From positions 15,184,501 through 15,248,500 of the forward strand of contig JAYKKT010000089.1 in NCBI GenBank assembly GCA_036023115.1: a stretch of DNA of 64,000 nucleotides. The letters run 5' to 3'. Each line of letters starts with the position of its first letter. Positions within the stretch are counted from its first letter, which is position 1. Positions 12,173-23,420 of this stretch are shown piece after piece. Under the pieces are notes generated by a model that saw nothing but the letters and a program-made list of their open reading frames with translations, did not search any database and had not been told where the DNA came from. This DNA comes from Brasenia schreberi. Taxonomy: Eukaryota > Streptophyta > Magnoliopsida > Nymphaeales > Cabombaceae. The translations under genes and the position numbers were made by a program.

Positions 12173-12315
12173 GAAAAACACCTCTTATCCACCTCTAACA
12201 TGTTGATCCATTTTTCTTCGAAGGTACGAGTGTGATTAAAAAATCTTAAGAGTATACTAATGATTCTCTCTCTCTCCACACACACACACACATATATATA
12301 TATATTGTGTGTGTG
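12001..12315. repeat. 151-bp tandem duplication with (TA)/(CA) tracts
   Basis: Two copies share GAAAAACACCTCTTATCCAC (starting at 12022 and 12173) through a CTCTCTCTC block into CA and TA dinucleotide runs ((CA)n at about 12130-12159 and 12277-12291). The microsatellites sit at the unit junctions, where slippage or unequal exchange could have produced the duplication. Confidence 0.85.
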
Positions 12316-12479
12316 TGTGTTTTGAGAAATGGAGGCACTTGAAACCGCACCATGATGTCTTCCAAACAGAAGGCTCAAACTCGTTCTCCCATATTAAATA
12401 TGATTTGGTGTTGTTTGGTTCAGACCCATATGGGAGAAAGCGGCAAGACATGGACAACCCACAAAATGACAAAAAGCAA

Positions 12480-15075
12480 ATGAAGTGAGATTTACTTTTT
12501 ACCTCTTACAAACTCATTTTAGAAAGAATTTACGACAACTAAGCTTACATGGATTCTTTGTTTCCACAAAGCTCTATCATGTATCATGCTAGTAGTTAAC
12601 TCAATATAAACTAGATCATTCTTTATAGTTTCTTCCCAACACTTTTATAGTCATCTCTTCCTCTTAACATTTTTACAATATAGTTTTTTATATCTTCTTA
12701 CAAGAGAGTTCTTTTGTCACCTCTCTACATGTCTAAACCATCTTAAATGTTTTTTTCTCTATTGGTGTTACTCCCAATTAGTTTATAATAACCTTATTAT
12801 GTATACGGTCTTTCTTTGTATGACCACTCATCCATCTCAACAACTTCATTTCTCTTATAGAAATCTTTTGCACATGTTGAAGATTAATAGCCCAACACTC
12901 ATAACCAAAACATAGAAGGTCTAATTGTTGCTCTATAATATTTATCTTTTAACTTTAATGGTATCTCCTTATCACACAAAATACGTGATGCTCCTCTCCA
13001 TTTTAACCAACCAGCATTAATTCTATGCATAAAATCTCCATCAATTTTTTTATTACTTTGAAAAATTGATCCTAGGCATTTAAAACTTTCCTTGTGAGGG
13101 ATGTATTTTGTGTCAATCTTAATTTCTTTGTCCTCTAAAATACCTAAATGATCAAACTTACATTTCTATATTGCCTTTGTTCTACTAAGTCGAAATCCTT
13201 TACTTTCCAACGTTTCTTTCCATAGTTTCAATTTACTATTAACTTTTTTCTTAGACTCATCTACTAACACCATATCATCTCCAAATAACATACACCAAGG
13301 CATTTCTTCTTAAATATGTTTTGCTAACTCATCAATGATCAATATAAATAAATATAGACTTAAACTTGATCGTTGATGTAGCCAATATTAACTTCAAAGG
13401 AGTTTGTCATTCCTTCATGAATCCTCACACAAGCTTTTGCACCATCATACATGTTTCTTATAAGATTTATATATATCAATTGGATACTTCTCATTTCCAA
13501 GGTTCTCCAAAGAACATCTCTTGGCAACCTACTGTAAGCCTTTTTTAGATCTATAAATATCATGTGAAGGTTCTTCTTTCGGGATATAAAATGTTCATAA
13601 GACGTCTCAATAGGTAAATTGCTTCAATAATAGATCTGTCAGGTATGAATCTGAATTGGTTCTCTTGTACATGATACCTTGATAATTTGAACAAGTTTGA
13701 ATATCTCCCTTGTTCTTATATATGGGTATAAGTATACTCGCTCTCTATTTCTTTTGGTATCTTTTGGGTTCTCCATATTCATTAAATAATCTTGTGAGCC
13801 AAGTCAATCTCACCTCTCCTAGGATTTTCCACACTTGTGTAGGAATATTATATGATCCTATAGATTTACTAACTTCCACATATTTAAGAGCATCTTTGAC
13901 TTCATTCTTTTGAATATGCTTATAGAAATTATGGTTTATATATTTTTCTGATTTGGCTAACTCTCCTAAGCTAATATTAACATATGCATTTTCATTAAAA
14001 AACTTATAAAAATAAAATTTTCATCTATTTTTAATACCATCATTCGCCACTAAAATCTTCTCATCCTCATCTTTGATGCATTTAACAAAAGTAAGATCCA
14101 TAATTTTCTTATATCTAATCTTAGCTATCCTAAAAATATCTCTTTCATATTCTTTTGAGTTAAGCATTTATATAAATCCTCCCAAATTTTGGTTTTTGTT
14201 TCACTAATGGCCTTTTTCGATTATTTCTTTGCTGTCTTATAAGCTTCTAAAGTTTCACTAGTCTTCTTATCATAATACAATTTGTAACGTGCCTTATTTG
14301 CCTTATTTTATCTTGTACCACTTCACTCCACTATTATGCTTCTTTTTATATTAGTATACCTCCCTAAGATACGCCTAACACATCTTTTGCCACTTTCTTA
14401 ATATGTATAGTCATATTATTCTATATACCATAAGGTATACTTATATAATTCTAAGCATCTTCTGAAAGAACTTTCTATTTAAATATATTTGCGTTCTCAC
14501 ATTTAAAGTTCTACCATCTAGTCTCAATAGATGTATGCACTCTATTCTTATTTTATCTATTTTTTTACTTGCAATTCCATTACTAAAAGTCGATGTTGAG
14601 TAGTTAAGCTTTCTCCTAGAATTACCTTGAAATCTTTACAACACGATCTATCTGTTTTCTTACAAAAGAAATAATCAATTTGTGTTTGTGATAAGCCACT
14701 CTTATAAGTAATTAAATGCTTATCTCAAATTTTCAAATTTGTATTAGCTATAAAGAGATCAAAAGTCATAGCAAAATTTAAAATTTCCCTACTCTCCTCA
14801 TTTATATCCCCAAAATTATAGTTTTCATGAATACCTTGATATCATAATGAATCTTTACATATCTGTCCATTTAAGTCTTCTCCTAAACAAATCATCTTCC
14901 TTTGCGGAATTCTTTGAATTACCTTATTTAACTCTTTTCAAAAAACCTTATTTATACTATCTTCTAATCCTACTTGAGCTGCATAAGTACAAACTATATT
15001 CGAATCCTCTACTCCTAACAGTAATTTCACCATCATAATTCGGTCACCATATTGTCATATGTCTAAATTCTTTTA
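12480..15075 (-). pseudogene. 5'-truncated LINE (non-LTR retrotransposon)
   Basis: Read on the minus strand, domains appear in order. First is the C-terminal half of an AP-type endonuclease (about 15050-14560: VCTYAAQVGLEDS, NFGDINEESREILNFAMTFD, HLITYKSGLSQTQIDYFF). Next is reverse transcriptase, with MIFIDLKKAYSRLPRDVLWR at 13563-13504 and a FGDDMVLVDES version of the catalytic box near 13300. A C-terminal region ends with HDRALWKQRIHV near 12560. Many stops and frameshifts are present. The N-terminal half of the endonuclease is absent, as expected from incomplete reverse transcription. The motif style suggests an RTE-like clade, but that is inference. Confidence 0.85.
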
Positions 15076-15555
15076 GAAAGGGGATTGATATGAGTATAAT
15101 CAAGTTTTTCTAGCTCATTTAGGAAATGCTTAGCTTGAATAGGATCTCGATCGAGCATTAATCTCCATGCTCAAGCTATTTATATCAATTCGAGGTTGTC
15201 TAATCTTTTCTTTCTCGAGCTAAAATGAGCTCAAGAATGAGCATAGTTAAGCTTGGTTCCAAATTGATGTCTATCGACTCAAGACTTGTTTTATGATTAT
15301 AAGATCATACAATCATACTTTAAATGTTTAAGAAATGCTCAACGATTAAGCTCCCGATCTCCAGGCTCGAACTTGATTTGAGCTACATTCTTCAAAAGAC
15401 TTCATCTCAGCTTGTCAGACTAGTTTCCTTTTTATCTTCACTTAGTTTATGAACGAGCTTGAAGCTCCGCCCAGCATCCATATATGTGGTCTCAGGCTTC
15501 ATTTATAATTATAAAATTCTCAAATTGGTCTTGATCCTTCAAGAAAACATATATT
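15076..15555. repeat. GAGCTC/CTCGAG-rich dispersed repeat sequence
   Basis: Words such as CTCAAGCTATTTATATCAATTC, TCTCGAGCTAAAATGAGCTC and GAACGAGCTTGAAGCTCC recur, similar in style to the MITE at 47.2-47.5 kb and the tandem repeat at 2.4 kb. I could not define termini. Confidence 0.4.
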
Positions 15556-15712
15556 ATATTCTCGAACAAGTGAAAAAATTGGCATTGGAGGAGGTACTTG
15601 GTAAATTCGTCAAACGTAATGGGCCTGAAAGTAATTATATGTTCTCGAATAAGTGAAAAATTGGCATTGGGGGAGGTAATTTTGTCAAACATAGAGAGCT
15701 TAAAAGAAAATC
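15556..15712. repeat. 83-bp tandem duplication
   Basis: Two copies of a CTCGAAYAAGTGAAAAA..TTGGCATTGG.GGAGGTA block start at 15561 and 15644. The second is slightly shortened and diverged. Confidence 0.75.
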
Positions 15713-17743
15713 AACGAGAAATCAAGAATTAGAAAAGAAGTATCCCGGTGGCTTACAAAACGATATATATAAGCATCTATGCTTTGTATCGAGAAAAGTT
15801 GGGGCTTGGAGACGTTGCCATAGTTACGTGCTTGGACGTTAATGATTTGGGGGGATTCGGAGACGTCCGTTCTCTTTGTCGTCGTTTTATTTAATTTTTG
15901 TTTTATGGAGAGCATTTGGGCACGTACTTCTCAATTCTCGACCACCACTTCCGGCTTCCCACCTTCCTCTTTTAGCAGTAGTCCTCCGATCTCGTCAGCT
16001 CGCCACCATTTGGTATTAAGGGGTTGGACCACTTTCGATCTAGGTAGGTTCGGGTCCATGTTCAGGTCCAACCTTGTGTTCTAATACCAAATCACGGCTG
16101 GATCCATATAAAAAGATATAAACCATACTCGAAATTCAAAATGAAGAGCTTTAAAGTAAAATATGACCAAAGAAAGACCACATCGATCATTGACAAAGAG
16201 AAACTTGTTATGATATCAATAGAAAATAAAATGAGAGAATCACACCCCCACACCAAATTTGTAACGAGGTTAGCTATTACCTTGACACCCACATAGATAG
16301 AATAAGAGAAACACGCTTAAGATTTTTGCATTAGCAAAAAGATGTGAGAGATTATACGGTGAATACTTGTTGAGTGGAACGCGAAACCTCAATCTTGCTT
16401 GTTCACTCGCGATTAGAGGTCGTGCGGACCCAATTAATAGATGTCACTAGAAAACCCCTCACTCAGGATTAGCATGTACAAGTCCAACGTACTTATAGAA
16501 AAGGGAACATGTACACATGACATATTGGCTTGCTCGTTTTGATTTGCCCCTTCCATGGGAGCTGTTGGGATTTGGGAGCCCAACCTACATTTAGTGAAGG
16601 CGACAGAAAATTTGTTGAACGTCTTCACTTTATTAAAAATCTATGATCTAACTTTATCCGATTTGGTTCGAAACTAGGATCTGGGTGTGTTTGGATCCAT
16701 GGGTTTACCCTGTGCTACTCAGTCCCCGCCTGCTCACGTTAAAATCATGCTGGCTGCTCGTGCGGCCCAGGGACACCTAATCTTGGCAACCAATTCATGT
16801 TTGTTTAATCATCAAATTCCATCTTTTTAAACTCTTACTTAATCCTACCCTAACTAGCATTGTTAGTACGGATGTGGATTAAGATTGCATTCCGTCTGAT
16901 TAAATGGATATATGAAGCCCCGAAACCAAACCCAACATTGCTATCATTGGATCTGAATATCAGATATCCATTTCTAGAGTATACTAACAAGTGACAAGCT
17001 GTGATGCCGGAACCATGACACTTTAACCAACCCGATTTGGTATCTGAATACCATATGTGGTTAATGTGAATCGGAATGGGATCAGATATTGGCTATAACC
17101 GATCCATAGATTGCGCTGCAATCATCTGTTTCTTCCAGATGCGTCGCAATTGAACATCTTTATGGTCCACTTATGTCAAACTCATTGCATGGGTTTCACC
17201 AACTCATACATTTATTTCCCTTATATCTATCGTCTCTTGTCGGGTTCCACCCAATCCTCATAAATTGAGATTTGACCAGAGATCAGTAGTCTACGCTCTA
17301 GAAAATCTTAACTTATAGTTTTAGTAGTACGAACTAGACGTCCAGTTTGGAGCAGGCCCCATGATTCCAAGGAAACTGAACATCATTAAGAACCAACTGA
17401 AATCAGAATCAGTCAAAGGGAACCCTAGACCAAGTACTCAGTTTGGTTCCAATTCTACCCTCCATAAAACTGGAATCAAAACTAACAATTCTAAATTGTT
17501 TGTTCCATATGATATATATACATATCAATTTCTTTTATATATTTTCTAGTTTTGAATGGTTTAAGACTCAAAGCATAACCAACTTGCTACCAAATTGATT
17601 ATAATTCTTGGTTTCTGGAAAATTGAATACGAATCATTAGTTTGGAACTGCCGGTTCTAGATTACCTAGAACCACACATATATGCATATATGCGTGAAAT
17701 ACAATTAATGATTTAAATGAAGATGTTGAGATAGATGTATTGA
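15713..17743. other. Intergenic, no gene recognised
   Basis: Small open frames (for example 15842-16084) lack any recognisable domain. Around 16860-17110 there are GGATCTGAATATCAGATATCC-like words typical of decayed repeats. Nothing can be supported as a gene. Confidence 0.45.
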
Positions 17744-18673
17744 TGTAAATAAAATTTCTAGTATATGGTTCGACCTGAAATCTGATTTACAAAACAAAGT
17801 GCAAGCATGCCATCAAGTTTTCTAAAACTTGCAAAATTGATTTTTCAACTTCTTTGGTGATTGTGAATAAGTGAGTATTTATCATCATAGGTCTTCTTGA
17901 ACCGACGCTCAACGATCAGCCTAGACACTTGGAAAAGTGTCTTGTGATCCGACAAGTTTTCGAAACAAATATTCAATTGAAATAAACTTTCTAAAATCGT
18001 GTGATCATTTCCTTGAAAAGATCAAATTTAGTTCTGAATAACAAAACCAATCTTGATTTGAGCAGTAGGTGTTTCTATTTTTTTTGGTATTTTATGGAAT
18101 TCCAAAAATCCCGAAAACTTCACTAGGCCAAGATGTGAAGTTTATTGAAATATTTTTTTGATTTTTTATTCTGAGGATGAGCATAATTAAATTCTGAAGT
18201 TTCCAGCCTTGGAACTCGGGATAAACTCTATGATAGTTAAACACCCAAAAATTTTCTCAAAATAATTTGATATTTTAGAAATTTTACCTTTTTAGAAAAA
18301 AATTCGTGGTTTTGGGGCTTTTAAGGGTTTTCAAATAAAGACACCTTAAATAAACTCATTTCTGCACCAAAATTTCATGGCAACCTCAAAATATAGGTAC
18401 ATTGCACCTCTCTGAAAAAAATCAAATTTTGACAAAGAGCCAAAAAAATGACTGCTTTGCCCTCAAGCCTAAATTGGTAGCATTCTGCCAATTCAAATGA
18501 TTTCATATAAAAAAATGATGATTTCAAACAACTTTCTTCAAATATAAATGATACATTGGGAACCAAACCCAAACATGTTTGCAAAATATCAAATTTATTA
18601 AAACCTTTTGAAATTAAATCAAATCCAAATTAGACCTCAAAAACTCTCCTGATTAAGAAGAGTCATACTCCGG

Positions 18674-18810
18674 GACCCTACACTTATCAAGGGTTAAAGT
18701 GGTCTGACACCCTACACCCATCCAGGGTTAAAGTGGTTTGATACCCTATACCCATCCAGGGTTAAAATGGTTTGATACCCTATACCCAACAAAGGGTTAA
18801 AGTGGTTGAA
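18674..18810 (+). repeat. U3 minisatellite, 34-35 bp units
   Basis: About 3.5 units of GGTTAAAGTGGTTTGATACC + CTATACCCATCCAG. Equivalent arrays occupy the corresponding place in the minus-strand LTRs at about 23290-23420 and 35200-35310. Confidence 0.85.
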
Positions 18811-19921
18811 ACGGTAAATACCAACTCACGGGGCGAAAAGTAGGTCGCCCATACAAGTAAACACTAGGAATGTAACTCAATTGTTTTCAAAAGAATATTT
18901 GAAGATTTTGACAAAATAATATTTTCAAATATATTTCAAAATGAAATGGTTTTAAATAAGAAAATATTTGAAACCATAAACAGGGATAAAGCTGAATCAT
19001 CTCTTCGAAGAATCAGCGATGATCAAAGCAACGGTTGAGGCAAGCCCGCATCAAGCCATGACTGAGCTCAGCTATGGATTAAATACGGGAATCAAATAAA
19101 GTCAAGACCTCACCAAGCATGGTACAAAGCCGCATCAAGTTGAACTTGGCCAAGCCTCACCCAAGTGCATCTAATCGGACCCATATCAAGTCCAACCTAA
19201 ACCCAACTTGCTTTGCCAAACTGTGGCCTATGAGTTAGTTTGATCAAAACACATTGGCTAAGACCGAATTGCCTTAAATCACCCTTACCTTGAACGAACA
19301 ACACCAACTCACCTAGTCCACCTTGATTGATTGGACCCATGTTGACCCACACCATCCTAACCTACCTTGAGGCCATACCTTGCCATGACTCAGCTGCACC
19401 CTAGGATGCCTTAGGCTGCTCCAAGAGAGGGTAAGATGAGTCACAATGACATTCCATCGACCAAGGTAAGCCCACATTGAAGTCAAGTCTAGTCGATGGC
19501 ATGAGGAGGCGCGCAGGTCCAATTAGCCATGTTCGGGTACACTTGGCTCGAACCAAGGATCAACCCACTTCAAGGGCTACATGGAGCTAGTTCATGCTAT
19601 GAAGGGACTACATAAGGTCATGGGAACTAGTCCCAACCGAAGCTAGATTTGAAGCCACAATGCAATTCAATCAACCAAGTTGAAATCAAGACTAGGGGAT
19701 GGTACTTGGGAGCGCCTAGCCTAGTTCATGTCTAGCTCGAGCCCAAGGACCAAACCAAGACCACATGGGGCTCATTTCCAGCCATGCCATGATGGGACCA
19801 CCAAGCATGCCCCCGTGAAAGAGTTGGTACAGCAATGGATCAAGAAGTGGAGCAAGACATGGGCCAAAGGGTCCATGTCCAATCCGCCCCATGGAAGACA
19901 CTAGAGCCCCTCCCTTTGGCC

Positions 19922-19929
19922 TATAAATA
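19922..19929 (+). promoter_or_regulatory. TATA box of the 18.2-21.4 kb LTR
   Basis: CCTATAAATAAAGGCC in a GC-richer setting, followed 60 bp on by a GA-rich tract. The position matches TATA boxes in the four related LTRs. Decayed element, so activity is doubtful. Confidence 0.6.
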
Positions 19930-22086
19930 AAGGCCATGGGGGGCTCATTTCAATCATCTTGCACATTGAGGGACTTGCCAAAATGTGAGGGAAGAGAGAG
20001 TGAGAGCCTAGGAGAGAGGGGAGGTGCTGCAAGTTAGAGAGAGAGTAAGAGAAAAAGAGAGAAAAGAGAAAAGGGAGGAAGAAGAAAGGGTGGTTCCAAG
20101 AGAAGAAGGGGTCGAATTCCCCATTATAAATCCGGTTCTTGGAGGCTGCTAAGTGAGTATTTCTTTCTCTTTTCCAATCTTAATTTTTCTCTTAACATTC
20201 AATTCAAGGAAGGGGTTGTAATAATGGAGCTTCGTCTCCCCCCATGTTGTAATAGCAAGTAGATATGTTGTCAATTTCATTTCCTATGTATGCACTCTAC
20301 TTGTTTGCTTTCTTGATTCTACCTCTCTATATTCTATAAAACTCCTATAACTCCTAACCTCCTCTATGCTTAAGCTAACATACATATTTACCTTCATTTC
20401 CATCCAATAATGTGCTTTAATTTTGGTATGGATGTCATTTAAATTCGGATGGATGCATGCATTTATATTCTAAAAACTGAAATTCTGTTTTTCCTACATC
20501 ACACATATGCCAATTGTTTTATTTTTCATTGTTAAACTGCTGCTCCGAATAATCTAAACCTTAAGACACCAAATCTACACATATAATCCCACTAACGATA
20601 AAATTTTCAAGAATTTTAAGACCGTATAGACTCATAAATAAAACAGGAAACGATCATTTAATTCCAGGCTCTTTTTCTATACAGTCTATTTTCCTGTAAT
20701 AGGGATTGGGTAAAAGTCTTATAACTCTTTTTGTAATGAAACAAAATTGATAAAATTAGTCTTATTGAAAAGATGATATCCATAGTTTTCCAACAAGACT
20801 AAAATCACACAATTTGGAGTTCTATACATGGAGATACATAGGCTTTTTTAGGCCTCTATGTTTCTGTAATAGGGTATCCTGAAACATTTGAGTAGTAGAC
20901 AGTTCCAGATTTAATTCTGTAAATCTACAATACCAAATTTCAAAGTAAAAATAGTTTTAGAATCTTCATATTATACTCTATGATCTGCGAAATTTTCATG
21001 AATTTTGGAGATCTCTAAGTCATCCAAAAAAATCTAGGAATCAACTCTGAAGACAGAACTAGTTTATGTTTTTCAGAACTTGAAATCCTTCATTTTCAAG
21101 ACCAAGTGCATGAGTTTGATTTGATTGAAAACCATTCTCAAAGTGAATTTTGGAAATATACACCTACACCAATGAGTCCTCAAAGCGCCTAGGCTGACCC
21201 TTGAGCGTCGGTTCAAGAAGACCTAAGGTGACAATATCTTGCTTAGTCATGATCATCAAATAAGTCAAATTTACAAACTTTGCTAGTTTTGAAAACTAGT
21301 TGGCACGCTCGCACAAATGAAGTAGGTTTGAATTGTTTGCTTCAAGTCTCTATATGGGCTTGGAGTAAAATTTTCATATCTATAGATAGAAATACAAAAG
21401 CTTAGAAAAATGCCTGTATCTCTTCACGTAGACCTTGAAATTTTATGAAATTAGTCAAGTTGAAAATTTATGGAAATCAGCTTTCTAAAGAACCATTTTC
21501 AGAATATTTGGATCACTACAAACATAGTTAAGTGAGTTTTACAAGGCTCCATTGCAAGATGTGCAGTATAGTTAGGTTTTATCTTGGTTTTAGTTTGGTT
21601 TTCCATAATTTTATTTATGATTTTACCAAATCCTAAATTCTTGAAAATTTTATGGTGGTCTGGCCATTGTGTAAGTAAGGTGTAAACCGATTTTCGAATT
21701 TTTTTCGTTCACATATCAAGGGTAGAAAATTCAATGATCAATTGGATGCAAAACGTTGAAAACTGAGTTTTCTATTTTAGGAGTCTAATGAATTGGATGC
21801 ATGAATTGAATTTGTAGCAATTCCCCTCAAATATTACAGTGCTTTGAGAGACAATTGTTCCTTAATTACAACATGAATTGAATGAAATTGAAGAAAGGAA
21901 GAAAAGGGAGAAATCGACCTTGGATAGTGGAATTGACCGGCGACTTGGGGGCAACACCTCCTCCTGGGGCGATCTCCTCTTCCTTCCTCTCCTCTTCTCT
22001 CTCACTTTGTTGGGATTTTCTACCTTGATTTTTCCTCTTGGTTTTCCTCTTTGATTCTCCTCCCTCAAACCGAACTCCTAAGGCCT

Positions 22087-22096
22087 CTATTTATAA
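22087..22096 (-). promoter_or_regulatory. TATA box of the host 3' LTR
   Basis: On the minus strand GGTTATAAATAGAGGCC, equivalent to the box at 32037-32046 of the partner LTR. Confidence 0.6.
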
Positions 22097-23289
22097 CCTT
22101 CAAGGGAATCCTCTAGAGAAGTCTAGGGATTCCATGGGCTGGGCATAGAGTTTGATGCTTGGCCCAAGTTTGATTTGATCCAATGTGGGGTTGCCGGTCA
22201 CATGGCCTCACATGGGAGCACATAGGGCACATGGTGGCCCCTCTCTTAGTCAAGGTGAGTTTGGTGCAGCCCGCCAAAGCCATGGCTTGGTGTTGTTTGT
22301 GCTTGGTTTGGCTTGCAGCCCGTGACTTGATCACTTAGCCTTGGGACTTGACTTGCAGCCCATGGCTTGATCTTTGGCCTTGACTTGCAGCCCTAGGCTA
22401 GATGCAGGCTGGCCCTTGCTTGGTTCGGCTAGGGTGTTGATCACTCTTTGGTGCAACTCACCACTTGGTGCATAAATGGGCCCTTGGTTCCATTGACTTT
22501 GACCCAGCCTAGGCATGTGTTTTTTGAGTATATCCTACTACTTGGTCTTGGTTTTGACTCCCTTTGATTGAGCCCATACTCTTTGATTGGGTCTTTATCC
22601 TTGGCATGTCTTGATCGGGTTAACTCTTGGCTCTATTTGGTGTAAATACAACTTCTTGACCTGTTTGGTGAAGCTACCTTAGTTTAATTTTGATTTGGGC
22701 TTCTTTAGTATGGCCCTTTGACTTAAATTGAGTGCCTTTAAGTGAAACTCGATCTCGATCTTGCCTTGAATTGGATCTTACTTCGCAGGTTGTCTTGAGC
22801 CTGAATCAAATTGGGATTGATCATGCACCCATCTTGTTTGATTTTGGGCTTGATTGTGTGCCCATCGTGGGTTGACTTGAATTGGGCTTGGATGCATACA
22901 CCACCCATCTTGAACTTGAGTTTAACTTAGGCCTGATCATGAGCCTATTTTTGACTTAGTTTTGAGCTTGATTATGAGCCCATCTTTGATTTGATTTTGG
23001 GCTTGATCATGAGCCCATCTTTGATTTGATTTTGGTCTTGATCATGAGCCCATCTTTGACTTGATTTTGATTTGATTTAGTCTATTGTAGGAGTTACATT
23101 TCTTTAAACTTCATTCCTTCCGGGTGAACCTTTTCATCGTAGCCTCTCGATATTTTGCTTCGCTTGATTATTTTTTCAAGTAAGATTTATGGTTTCAAAT
23201 GTTTTCTTTAAAACTATTTTAAGATATATTTGAAAATATTGGATTTTAACGAAATCTTCAAATATTTTTTTTTGGAGTACAACTTCGAT

Positions 23290-23420
23290 CGCTTTAACCC
23301 TTTGATGGGTATAGGGTCTCAAACCGCTTTAACCCTTTAATGGGTGTAGGGTATCAAACCGCTTTAACCCTTGAGTGTAGGATCTCGAACTGCTTTAACC
23401 CTTTGATTGGTGTAGGGTCT
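23290..23420 (-). repeat. U3 minisatellite of the host 3' LTR
   Basis: About four units of CGCTTTAACCCTTTGATGGG + TGTAGGGTCTCAAAC, the reverse-strand equivalent of the array at 18674-18810. Confidence 0.85.

Larger units (their letters stand above)
18237..21384 (+). mobile_element. Solo LTR, plus strand, TSD GATAG
   Basis: 3,148 bp inserted in the opposite-strand LTR. Exact 5-bp duplications GATAG flank it (18232-18236 and 21385-21389). It starts TTAAACACCC (normally TGTAAACACCC) and ends TCATATCTATA (normally TCTACA). Internal architecture: a 34-bp U3 array (18674-18810), TATA box (19922-19929), a GA-rich leader (about 19990-20095), a TTGTAATAATGGAGCTTCGT block near 20217 and a conserved U5 box (21189-21223). 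No interior domain adjoins it, so it is a solo LTR. Confidence 0.88.
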
